Source: JAUREX01 sp964472135 (lineage in GTDB: Bacteria; Pseudomonadota; Alphaproteobacteria; Rhodobacterales; Rhodobacteraceae). From it: 23,294 bases of DNA. Below are positions 7,343 to 14,009 of this stretch, piece by piece (the first letter of the stretch is position 1; each line of letters starts with the position of its first letter). The stretch spans positions 1 through 23,294 of the forward strand of contig CAYYJB010000038.1 of assembly GCA_964472135.1 (NCBI GenBank). Direction: 5' to 3'. A program made the position numbers and the translations under genes. The notes beneath the pieces are model-generated. The model ran no database searches. It was not told the DNA's origin and saw only the letters and a list, made by a program, of their open reading frames with translations.

Positions 7343-7897
7343 ATGACAGTTGGCCGCGAACTTCTGGGCGTGCCCTTTCCCGAGATGATCCAGCGCCTTG
7401 GCATGGGCGTGGCCGAGGCGCAGCTCCGGCTCGACATGGTCAGCGTGAAGATCGCGCAGCTGATGGCGGGCTATGACGAGGAGGCCGCCAAGGAGGCCGG
7501 CGCAGCCGCCGATGCCGGCTGGAAGTCGGATCGCTATCGCTTCCGCCTCGGGCCGGGGACGGGGCAGGTGTTCAGCCTGCTCGAGCTCGGCTTCAGCCCG
7601 ACCTTCTATCAGTTCGTCGACACGGTCATCGAACTCAAGATGTCGATCTCGGTCCAGTCGGAAGCGGGCGCCTCGACATCGGCGACATCGGTCACCGCCG
7701 TGGCGGGCGGCTTCGCGCTGCCCTTCGCGGCGGGGGGCGCGCTGTCGGTCACCTCGGTGAGCGCCAGTTTCCAGAGCAAGTACCAATACAGCGCCGAGGG
7801 CAGCTCCCTCATGCGGACAAAGCTCGTGCCCATTCCCCCGCCGGCCGTCTTCGAAGAGCGGGTGCGCGCCCTGATCGCGACCCGGCCGCAGACATGA
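7343..7897 (+). CDS. Gene F: module protein, close paralog of E
   Basis: 184 residues, no signal peptide. The helix half is at 5-42 (ELLGVPFPEMIQRLG then AQLRLDMVS). A short linker follows, then LGFSPTFYQF at 82-91, identical to E, and FVDTVIELKMSISV. A Gly/Ala/Ser/Thr/Val-rich hydrophobic loop lies at about 108-140 where E has its polar linker. The protein closes with FQSKYQYS, AEGSSLMRTKLVPIPPP (151-167) and a short helix. AAGGAG at 7330-7335, 7 bases before ATG 7343, supports the start. The stop overlaps the start of G by ATGA. The loop between the halves is the main difference between D, E and F, so the copies look like one fold with exchangeable loops. Confidence 0.87.
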   Translation: MTVGRELLGVPFPEMIQRLGMGVAEAQLRLDMVSVKIAQLMAGYDEEAAKEAGAAADAGWKSDRYRFRLGPGTGQVFSLLELGFSPTFYQFVDTVIELKMSISVQSEAGASTSATSVTAVAGGFALPFAAGGALSVTSVSASFQSKYQYSAEGSSLMRTKLVPIPPPAVFEERVRALIATRPQT

Positions 7898-8793
7898 CGG
7901 GCCCCGCCCCCTGGCGGGACGCGCTGCGCCGGAGGCCCTCGCAGGTCCCGGCCCCGGCCGCTCGCCCCACGGAGCTGCCCCTGCCAAAGGCGATTTCGCC
8001 CGCCCTCGCCGCGCTCGAGGCCGAGCGGGCCGAACTGACGGCGCGCATGGCGGCGCTGACGGGCGGGGCAGGCGCGACGGCCGATCCGCGCTATCTCGCG
8101 GCCTCGATCGCCGAGCGGCGCGCCGAGTTCGAGCGCTGGGCCGCCGCGCGCGACCGGCAGACGGCGGCGCGGCTGGAACGGTTGCGCTCGCTGCGCGACG
8201 TGCCCGCCGAGGATGTGCCCGGCGCGCCGCCGCGCCCCGCCGCGCGCCCTGCCGCGCCCGAGGGCTGGCCCGAGCCGCGCGCCACCGCCGAGGCGGCACT
8301 CTGGCTTGCGCGGCGCCTGCAGCCGGCCCCCGAACCCGCACCGCCAGCCTTGCGGCCCACCGCCGCCGACCGCGAGGGGCGCCACGCCGAACCGCGCGAG
8401 CGGCCCGCGCCCACGCCGGACGAGCGGCTGGAACGCCTGCTGGACAAGGCGCCGAACCGGGCGCGCCGGGTGCTTGACCGCGCGAGCGCGGGCATCACCG
8501 CCACGAAGGACGCCTTGCACCACGCGCGGCGCGCAATTCCCGAAGACTGGCGACGCCGCGCCGAGGCCAGGATCCCGCTCCTCGCGGAGGTCGACCGCCA
8601 TGTCGGGCGGGCGCAAGAGATGCTCGATGTCGCGACCGGCGGCCTCGAGGCGCTCGAGCAGCGGGCCGAACGGCTGCGGGAGGTTGCGCGCATCCGGCGC
8701 GAGGTCACGGGCCGGGATGCCGCGCGCGACGAGGCGCGCCGCCACCGTGCTGCGGACAACCGGCGCAGGCGCCGCGCCGAGGAGGATCGCTGA
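7894..8793 (+). CDS. Gene G: Arg/Ala-rich helical protein of unknown function
   Basis: 299 residues, dominated by Ala, Arg, Glu and Pro, with no signal peptide, Cys-rich site or recognised domain. Residues 1-35 are Pro/Ala-rich. About 36-115 form a charged helix (ALEAERAELTARMAAL and AERRAEFERWAAARDRQ). A Pro/Ala/Arg linker follows (about 116-180). The last 120 residues are again helical and strongly basic, with runs such as RRRRAEEDR at the end. It does not show the module of its neighbours. Charged single helices and coiled coils of this type often act as spacers, tape-measure-like rods or nucleic-acid-binding tails. The coupling to F by ATGA suggests fixed stoichiometry with it. High GC content can by itself push composition to Ala/Arg/Pro, so composition alone says little. 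Confidence 0.75.
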   Translation: MTGPAPWRDALRRRPSQVPAPAARPTELPLPKAISPALAALEAERAELTARMAALTGGAGATADPRYLAASIAERRAEFERWAAARDRQTAARLERLRSLRDVPAEDVPGAPPRPAARPAAPEGWPEPRATAEAALWLARRLQPAPEPAPPALRPTAADREGRHAEPRERPAPTPDERLERLLDKAPNRARRVLDRASAGITATKDALHHARRAIPEDWRRRAEARIPLLAEVDRHVGRAQEMLDVATGGLEALEQRAERLREVARIRREVTGRDAARDEARRHRAADNRRRRRAEEDR

Positions 8794-8794
8794 G

Positions 8795-9472
8795 ATGCCC
8801 GATCAGAGCCGCTTTGCCGGCAACTCGATCGAGGAACTGCTCGTGTCACTCGCCGATGGGCTGCGCGAGGCGCAATCGGCGCTGAACGAAGCCCCGCTTC
8901 AGGATGCGACGGGCCGCCCCGCGACGAGCTATCACCTGCCCTATCTCGATTTCACCATCCAGGTCGATGTCGTGACGCAGAGTTCGACCTCGGGCGGGCG
9001 GCCGTTCGCGCTCGTCTTCACCAGATCCCCCGCCGCGACATCCTCCTCCGACAGCCGCTCGGTGCGCAGCACCGTCTCGGGGCGGCTGGTCGCATCACCA
9101 CCGGGCGAGGGGTTGCCGGTGCCGCGCATCGCCCTTGAGGCGCGCGAAGCCGGGGCGCGGACCGCGACGCTGGCGCTGCGGCTGACGAATTCGGCCGGTG
9201 AGCGGCTGGGGTTCCAGACGGTCGAACTCAACATCGACACGGCCGCCGGCGCGGCGCTCAGCCGGGCGCGCAACATCGCGCCCCCTGCCGCGCCGCTTCG
9301 GGGCACCCGACTGGAGGCCGCCGTCCTCACGACCGATCGGGACGGGCTCGCCACCACGACCCTTCGGATTGATCCGCAAGAGACTGCGGGCGGGGTGATC
9401 GTCGTTGCCGCGACCTATGGCCGGACCAGCGCGCGCGTTGCCGTGCCTGTCCCCGTCGGGGGGCCCCCGTGA
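8795..9472 (+). CDS. Gene H: divergent module helix plus Ig-like domain
   Basis: 225 residues, no signal peptide. Residues 11-35 resemble the module helix (SIEELLVSLADGLREAQSAL). HLPYLDFTIQVDV (48-60) stands where the others have the FYQF strand. A Ser/Arg loop leads to SGRLVASPPGEG (about 95-106), a faint match to the KLVPIPPP end. The C-terminal part (about 108-220) looks like a bacterial Ig-like domain (Big_1/invasin type): LRLTNSAGERLG, then LTTDRDGLATTTLRI, then AGGVIVVAATYG, matching the usual T-D-x-x-G-x-A and A-G-x-x-x-V-x-A pattern. ATG 8795 is 1 base past the stop of G, with AGGAGG (8780-8785) just upstream. Ig-like modules usually decorate surface or virion proteins, so this may be an exposed component. 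Confidence 0.8.
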   Translation: MPDQSRFAGNSIEELLVSLADGLREAQSALNEAPLQDATGRPATSYHLPYLDFTIQVDVVTQSSTSGGRPFALVFTRSPAATSSSDSRSVRSTVSGRLVASPPGEGLPVPRIALEAREAGARTATLALRLTNSAGERLGFQTVELNIDTAAGAALSRARNIAPPAAPLRGTRLEAAVLTTDRDGLATTTLRIDPQETAGGVIVVAATYGRTSARVAVPVPVGGPP

Positions 9473-10614
9473 TGCGGCTGAGCTGGATCGTGCGCCTGCG
9501 CAACCCCGACGGCAGCCCGGCCGGGGCGGTGAACCTCGATCTGCAGGTCTTCGACCTCGGGGGGCGGCAATGGTCATCGATCGGGGCGGCCACGACCGAT
9601 GCCGAGGGTCAGGCAAAGGGAGAGGCGGCGCTGCCGGCCGGAGCGGCCCTGGCGCCGGCGCTGCGGCTGCTCGAGACCGGCGATGCGCCCGCCGCGCTGG
9701 CGGGGCTGCCGACGGTATCGCTCGATGCCCGCGGCACGCGGCTCAGCGTCGATTTCGGCGAGATCGCGCGCCTCGCCGCGGCCGAGCGCGTGCTGCCGGT
9801 GCGCCTGATCCGACGACCTGCCGGTGCCGAGGCCGTGCCGATCGGCGGCCTCGCGGGGGTCGCGGCAGGCGTGCAGCCCGCAGCGATTGCAACGCGGGTG
9901 GCGGAACTCGGCGCGGAGACGACCACCCTGCGCGCCGATCTTTCGCGCATCGGAGAGGAGCGCGACGCCCTCCGGCTTGAGCGCGACAACCTGTTGGGTG
10001 AGGTCGCGCTCGCGGCGGGCCTCAACCGCAAGATCGCGGACCTCGGTTCCGAACTGGCCGAGGTGCGCGCGGAAAACCAGCGCCTGCGGACCGATGCGCA
10101 GATCGCGCACGAAGCCACGGGCGGGGGGGCGGCGCAGGTGGCAAAGGCCGTCGGCCTTGGCGAATTCGCCATGACGATCGGCGCAGAAGTGAACGACGCG
10201 CAAACCGAGCTTCGCCGGCGGGGCCTCGCGCTCGGTGGCGTGACGATCACGGCGCACGCCGAGTTGCAGGAGGGCGGACAGAAGGTGAAGCTGCCCACCT
10301 CCGCCGAGTTGCGGGCGATCCCGCGCGGCATGCTGGCAGACCTCGTCCTCGATTTCCGCGAGGCCGGACCGGCGCCGTCCGACGCCTCGGGCATCGTCGC
10401 CCCGGATGTCTGGGGCCTGACCGAAGGCGCGGCACGCCGGGTGCTTGCCTCGGTCGGGCTGACGCTCGAGGTGTCCTTCGGACCGAGCACGATCGCACCC
10501 GGCACCGCTCCCGGGCAGGCGATGCTGCAATCCCCGCGCCCCGGCGCGCCCGTGCCGCGCGGCAGCGCCGTCCTTGTCACCTTCGCCCAGTTCCCGCCGG
10601 AGCCCGACGCATGA
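9472..10614 (+). CDS. Gene I: beta domain, coiled coil, module and PASTA domain
   Basis: 380 residues if started at ATG 9472 (TGATG overlap with H); a GTG at 9469 is the alternative. There is no signal peptide. Domain order: a transthyretin/carboxypeptidase-regulatory-like beta domain (1-115; VRLRNPDGSPAGAVNLDLQV, TTDAEGQAKGE). A heptad-like coiled coil follows (about 136-212; LRLERDNLLGE, LAEVRAENQRLR). Then comes a worn module copy (about 220-298; GEFAMTIGAEVNDAQTELRR). The protein ends in one PASTA domain (about 308-373; VWGLTEGAARRVLASVGL, QSPRPGAPVPRGS). PASTA domains bind peptidoglycan or muropeptides in kinases and PBPs, usually outside the membrane. A lone PASTA on a protein without export signal is unusual. 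The rod-like coiled coil suggests a spacer or linker role in an assembly; that is inference. Confidence 0.83.
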   Translation: MRLSWIVRLRNPDGSPAGAVNLDLQVFDLGGRQWSSIGAATTDAEGQAKGEAALPAGAALAPALRLLETGDAPAALAGLPTVSLDARGTRLSVDFGEIARLAAAERVLPVRLIRRPAGAEAVPIGGLAGVAAGVQPAAIATRVAELGAETTTLRADLSRIGEERDALRLERDNLLGEVALAAGLNRKIADLGSELAEVRAENQRLRTDAQIAHEATGGGAAQVAKAVGLGEFAMTIGAEVNDAQTELRRRGLALGGVTITAHAELQEGGQKVKLPTSAELRAIPRGMLADLVLDFREAGPAPSDASGIVAPDVWGLTEGAARRVLASVGLTLEVSFGPSTIAPGTAPGQAMLQSPRPGAPVPRGSAVLVTFAQFPPEPDA

Positions 10615-11252
10615 AGCCCCCGATCAAGGATGTGATGACAGAAGCAATGGCCGTGCCGCTCGGGGGCATCATCGCCGCCGTCGGGCGCGGCGTCGCCGAG
10701 GCGCAGGCCGCACTCGATGCGGCCTCGCTCGCGCAGACGCTGGCGATCCATGACGCGGGCAACGATCCGGCGCAGGCCCTGCTGCGCGAGATCGGATATC
10801 GGCCGACCTTCTACGCCCTGCCCGAGACGCTGTGCGAGGTGCAGGTGTCGCTGACCGTCTCGGGCGGGGAGGGCACCGACCGACCGGCGCGACCCGACCG
10901 CCTCGGCATCGCGCCCGAGCTGTCGCGGCCCCGCAGTTACGCAACGCCCGTCGATGCCGGATTTGCCAACCGTTTCGCCTATCAGGTGCAGGCGGCCGCG
11001 AAACTCAGCTTCAAGATCGTGCCGGTGCCGCCGCCATCGGGCGCGGATGAGGCGCGCCTCGTCCCTGCCGTCGCGGACCTCGGATTCGAGGATGCAAGAA
11101 AGCTGCTCGCGGCGCGCGATCTTGGCGCCGAGGCGGTCGACAAGGACGGCGCCAGCCTGCCCGAGGGAGCCACCGGCAAGGTCACGGGCCAGACGCCGCA
11201 GGCGGGCGCCATCCTGCGGGCGGGCGAGACGGTGCGGCTGACGCTGGGCTGA
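10611..11252 (+). CDS. Gene J: module protein fused to a PASTA domain
   Basis: 213 residues, last gene of the cluster, no signal peptide. The module helix is at 8-40 (AVPLGGIIAAVGRG, AQAALDAAS). IGYRPTFYAL (61-70) is the strand motif, followed by LCEVQVSLTVSG. NRFAYQVQAAAKLSFKIVPVPPP (given here in parts: FAYQVQAAAKL, then FKIVPVPPP, ending near 142) is the second half. Residues 149-213 form a single PASTA domain with DLGFEDARKLLAARDLG and QTPQAGAILRAGETVRL. Its PASTA is arranged like that of gene I, so the two may have exchanged or copied it. The start overlaps the stop of I by ATGA. The stop at 11250-11252 is followed by a GC hairpin. Confidence 0.85.
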   Translation: MKPPIKDVMTEAMAVPLGGIIAAVGRGVAEAQAALDAASLAQTLAIHDAGNDPAQALLREIGYRPTFYALPETLCEVQVSLTVSGGEGTDRPARPDRLGIAPELSRPRSYATPVDAGFANRFAYQVQAAAKLSFKIVPVPPPSGADEARLVPAVADLGFEDARKLLAARDLGAEAVDKDGASLPEGATGKVTGQTPQAGAILRAGETVRLTLG

Positions 11253-11288
11253 GGCGGGCGAACCTGCGCCCGAGGGCCCCCGCCCCGC

Positions 11289-11305
11289 GCCGCCCGACGG
11301 GCGGC
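11289..11305. terminator. Hairpin between convergent gene J and the DUF4174 gene
   Basis: GCCGCCC (11289-11295), loop GAC, GGGCGGC (11299-11305): a perfect 7-bp stem placed between two converging genes and touching the stop of the minus-strand gene. Position suggests a two-way terminator, though no T-run is present. Confidence 0.4.
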
Positions 11306-11733
11306 TAGCGCCCGAGGATCTCCTGCCGGCGCAGCGGGAACTTGTCGATCGCGTGGGTGATCTCGCGCACGTCCCACGGCAGGGGCTTGCGCAGCTTCGC
11401 CTCGCCGTCCTTGTCGATGAGCACGAGCGAAAAGCCCCGCGGGCGCAGCTTGGCGCGGATGGCGCTGCGCGCCGCCGGGTCGGTGTCGGTGATCACGACC
11501 ACGTCGCGCTCTGCCAACTCTGCCGGGTCGGCGGCGATGAGGCGCATCTGCCGCTCGAACAGCGGATCAGATGGGCTGTCGGCAAAGACGACGACCGGGC
11601 GCGCCGTCCATTTGAGCGCCGCAAGGTCCGCCTCGGCGGCGGGAATGACGCGCAATTCCGCCACCCCTTCTGCCGGTGCCGCATGGGGCTGGAGGGCCAC
11701 GAGGAAGAGGCCGATGAGGGCTGCACGGATCAT
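11305..11733 (-). CDS. DUF4174 family secreted protein
   Basis: 142 residues. The N-terminus is a Sec signal peptide: MIRAALIGLFLVALQPHAA with a likely cut around APAEG (residues 18-24). The mature part has a thioredoxin-like layout without active-site cysteines: RPVVVFADSPSDPLFERQM, then DVVVITDTDP, then FSLVLIDKDGEAKLR, and a closing helix before PLRRQEILGR. This matches what I know of the DUF4174 family: LIDKDGxxKLR and a final MRRxEM-like helix. The function is unknown; a periplasmic thioredoxin-fold protein is likely. It is divergent from the mutase gene (77 bases apart) and convergent with gene J. Its place next to the mutase is common in this family by my recollection, so it probably belongs to the old chromosomal locus and not to cluster A-J. 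Confidence 0.8.
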   Translation of the reverse strand: MIRAALIGLFLVALQPHAAPAEGVAELRVIPAAEADLAALKWTARPVVVFADSPSDPLFERQMRLIAADPAELAERDVVVITDTDPAARSAIRAKLRPRGFSLVLIDKDGEAKLRKPLPWDVREITHAIDKFPLRRQEILGR

Positions 11734-11772
11734 GGAATGTGATATAGGGGGAAAATCGACCGCGACAAAGAC

Positions 11773-11792
11773 CTGCGGGCATCTGGCCGCAG
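11773..11792 (+). promoter_or_regulatory. Hairpin in the leader of the mutase gene
   Basis: CTGCGG (11773-11778) and CCGCAG (11787-11792) form a 6-bp stem with an 8-base loop, 6 bases before the GAGGAG ribosome site. It may modulate translation. The 77-base divergent gap is too short for a cobalamin riboswitch. Confidence 0.3.
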
Positions 11793-11810
11793 ACGGACGA
11801 GGAGTGACGG

Positions 11811-13940
11811 ATGACCCAGAGCCATGACGACTGGCGCCGCCTCGCGGCGCGCGAACTCAAGGGCGCGGACCCCGATACGCTCAACTGGCAGACGCTCGAG
11901 GGGATCGCGGTCAAGCCGCTCTATACGGCCGCGGATACCGAGGGGCTCGCGCATACGGGGACCCTGCCGGGCCTGCCGCCCTTCACCCGCGGCGTGCGCG
12001 CGACGATGTATGCCGGCCGCCCCTGGACGATCCGGCAATATGCGGGCTTCTCGACGGCCGAGGAATCGAACGCCTTCTATCGCAAGGCGCTGGCGGCGGG
12101 GCAGCAGGGCGTCTCGGTCGCCTTCGACCTCGCGACCCACCGCGGCTATGACAGCGACCACCCGCGCGTCGTGGGCGATGTCGGCAAGGCGGGCGTCGCG
12201 ATCGATTCGGTCGAGGACATGAAGATCCTGTTCGAGGGCATCCCGCTCGATCAGGTGTCGGTGTCGATGACGATGAACGGCGCGGTGATCCCGGTCCTCG
12301 CCGCCTTCATCGTCGCGGGCGAAGAGCAGGGCGTGCCGCGCGCGCAGCTTTCGGGCACGATCCAGAACGACATCCTCAAGGAGTTCATGGTCCGCAACAC
12401 CTATATCTACCCGCCCGAACCCTCGATGCGGATCGTGGCCGACATCATCGAGTTCACCGCCGCCGAGATGCCGCGCTTCAACTCGATCTCGATCTCGGGC
12501 TACCACATGCAGGAGGCGGGCGCGAACCTCGTGCAGGAGCTGGCCTTCACGCTCGCCGACGGGCGCGAATACGTCCGCGCCGCACTCGCGCGCGGCATGG
12601 ATGTCGATGCCTTCGCCGGGCGGCTGTCGTTCTTCTTCGCGATCGGGATGAACTTCTTCATGGAGGCCGCGAAGCTGCGCGCCGCGCGCACGATCTGGCA
12701 CCGCATCATGTCGGAGTTCGGCGCCAAGCGCCCCGAGAGCCTGATGCTGCGCACCCATTGCCAGACCTCGGGCGTGAGCCTGCAGGAGCAGGATCCGTGG
12801 AACAACGTCGTGCGCACGGCCTACGAGGCGCTCGCGGCGGTGCTGGGCGGCACGCAGTCGCTGCACACCAACGCGCTCGACGAGGCGATCGCGCTGCCCA
12901 CCGAATTCGCGGCCCGCATCGCGCGCAACACCCAGCTCATCCTGCAGGAGGAGACGGGGATCACCAAGGTCGTCGACCCGCTCGCGGGGAGCTATTACGT
13001 CGAGAGCCTGACGGCGGAACTGATCGATAGGGCCGAGGCGCTGATGGCCGAGGTCGAGGCGATGGGGGGGATGACGAAGGCGGTCGCCTCGGGGATGCCG
13101 AAGCTGCGGATCGAGGAGAGCGCCGCGCGCCGGCAGGCGATGATCGACCGCGGCGACGAGGTGATCGTGGGCGTCAACAAATATCGCCTGCCCGAGGAGG
13201 CGCCGATCGACATCCTCGAGATCGACAACCGCAAGGTGCGCGCGGCGCAGATCGCGCGCCTCGAGGCGATCCGCGCCCGCCGCGACGGGGCGGCCTGCGC
13301 CGCGGCGCTGGCCGAGGTGCGCAGGCGCGCGGCCGAGGGGGGCAACCTGCTCGAGGCCGCGATCGCCGCGGCGCGGGCGCGGGCGAGCGTGGGAGAGATC
13401 AGCATGGCGATGGAAGAGGTCTTTGGCCGCCACCGCGCCGAGGTGCGCACCCTCGCGGGCGTCTATGGCGCGGCCTATGAGGGGGACGCGGGATTCGCGC
13501 GGATCCGCGCCGATGTCGAGGCCTTCGAGGCGGCCGAGGGGCGGCGGCCGCGCATGATGGTCGTGAAGATGGGGCAGGACGGCCACGACCGCGGCGCCAA
13601 GGTGATCGCGACGGCCTTCGCCGACATCGGCTTTGATGTCGATGTGGGCCCGCTCTTCCAGACGCCCGAGGAGGCGGCGCAGGATGCGATCGACAACGAC
13701 GTGCATGTCGTCGGCATCTCGTCGCAGGCGGCGGGGCACAAGACGCTGGCGCCGATGCTGATCGCGGCGCTGCGCGAGAAGGGGGCGGGCGAGATCCTCG
13801 TCGTTTGCGGCGGGGTCATCCCGGCGCAGGACTATGACTTTCTGCGCGCGCACGGGGTGGCCGCGATCTTCGGGCCGGGGACGAACATCCCCGAGGCGGC
13901 GCGCGAGATCCTCGGGCTGATCCGGGCCGCCCGGGGGTGA
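11811..13940 (+). CDS. scpA: Methylmalonyl-CoA mutase (B12-dependent)
   Basis: 709 residues, the single-chain mutase that interconverts (R)-methylmalonyl-CoA and succinyl-CoA with adenosylcobalamin. The N-terminal TIM barrel shows TMYAGRPWTIRQYAGFST, FDLATHRGYDSDHPRV and SVSMTMNGAVIP, the signature of true methylmalonyl-CoA mutase and not of ethylmalonyl-CoA or isobutyryl-CoA mutase. The C-terminal B12 domain has MGQDGHDRGAK, giving D590-x-H592-x-x-G595, where H592 is the lower cobalt ligand. The GISSQAAGHKTL and VCGGVIP segments complete the Rossmann-like domain. GAGGAG at 11799-11804 supports the start. With pccA it finishes propionyl-CoA assimilation; the epimerase is not in the window. 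It starts divergently from the DUF4174 gene. Confidence 0.96.
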   Translation: MTQSHDDWRRLAARELKGADPDTLNWQTLEGIAVKPLYTAADTEGLAHTGTLPGLPPFTRGVRATMYAGRPWTIRQYAGFSTAEESNAFYRKALAAGQQGVSVAFDLATHRGYDSDHPRVVGDVGKAGVAIDSVEDMKILFEGIPLDQVSVSMTMNGAVIPVLAAFIVAGEEQGVPRAQLSGTIQNDILKEFMVRNTYIYPPEPSMRIVADIIEFTAAEMPRFNSISISGYHMQEAGANLVQELAFTLADGREYVRAALARGMDVDAFAGRLSFFFAIGMNFFMEAAKLRAARTIWHRIMSEFGAKRPESLMLRTHCQTSGVSLQEQDPWNNVVRTAYEALAAVLGGTQSLHTNALDEAIALPTEFAARIARNTQLILQEETGITKVVDPLAGSYYVESLTAELIDRAEALMAEVEAMGGMTKAVASGMPKLRIEESAARRQAMIDRGDEVIVGVNKYRLPEEAPIDILEIDNRKVRAAQIARLEAIRARRDGAACAAALAEVRRRAAEGGNLLEAAIAAARARASVGEISMAMEEVFGRHRAEVRTLAGVYGAAYEGDAGFARIRADVEAFEAAEGRRPRMMVVKMGQDGHDRGAKVIATAFADIGFDVDVGPLFQTPEEAAQDAIDNDVHVVGISSQAAGHKTLAPMLIAALREKGAGEILVVCGGVIPAQDYDFLRAHGVAAIFGPGTNIPEAAREILGLIRAARG

Positions 13941-13951
13941 GGGGGAGAAGG

Positions 13952-13986
13952 CCGGGGGGCGCTGCCCCCCGGACCCCCCGGGGTAT
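13952..13986. repeat. GC hairpin with GGTATTT tail behind the mutase gene (possible family repeat/terminator)
   Basis: CCGGGGGGC (13952-13960), loop GCT, GCCCCCCGG (13964-13972) is a perfect 9-bp stem 12 bases after the mutase stop. It is followed by CCCCCCGGGGTATTT. By recollection, intergenic elements with a G/C-rich palindrome ending in GGTATTT or GAGTATTT occur many times in Rhodobacteraceae genomes. It can serve as terminator for the mutase. Confidence 0.5.
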
Positions 13987-14009
13987 TTCGGCCAAGCTGA
14001 GGAGGCGGG

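Noticed and set aside
6041..8341. 766-residue minus-strand open frame opposite genes D-G
   Set aside because: Arg/Asp/His/Gly-rich composition typical of the antisense of GC-rich genes. The plus-strand frames show conserved paralogous motifs and ribosome sites.
2579..11252. Phage tail, tailocin or extracellular contractile injection cluster
   Set aside because: No recognisable sheath, tube, baseplate, tape measure, spike or AAA ATPase. Only general analogies (Ig-like, hook-IN-like, rod protein) remain.
2579..11252. Gas vesicle or encapsulin cluster
   Set aside because: No GvpA-, GvpF/L- or GvpN-like sequence and no HK97-type shell protein. The shared module has another pattern.
11734..11810. 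Cobalamin riboswitch before the B12-dependent mutase
   Set aside because: The gap is 77 bases and shows only a 6-bp hairpin; a B12 riboswitch needs far more sequence and conserved boxes.
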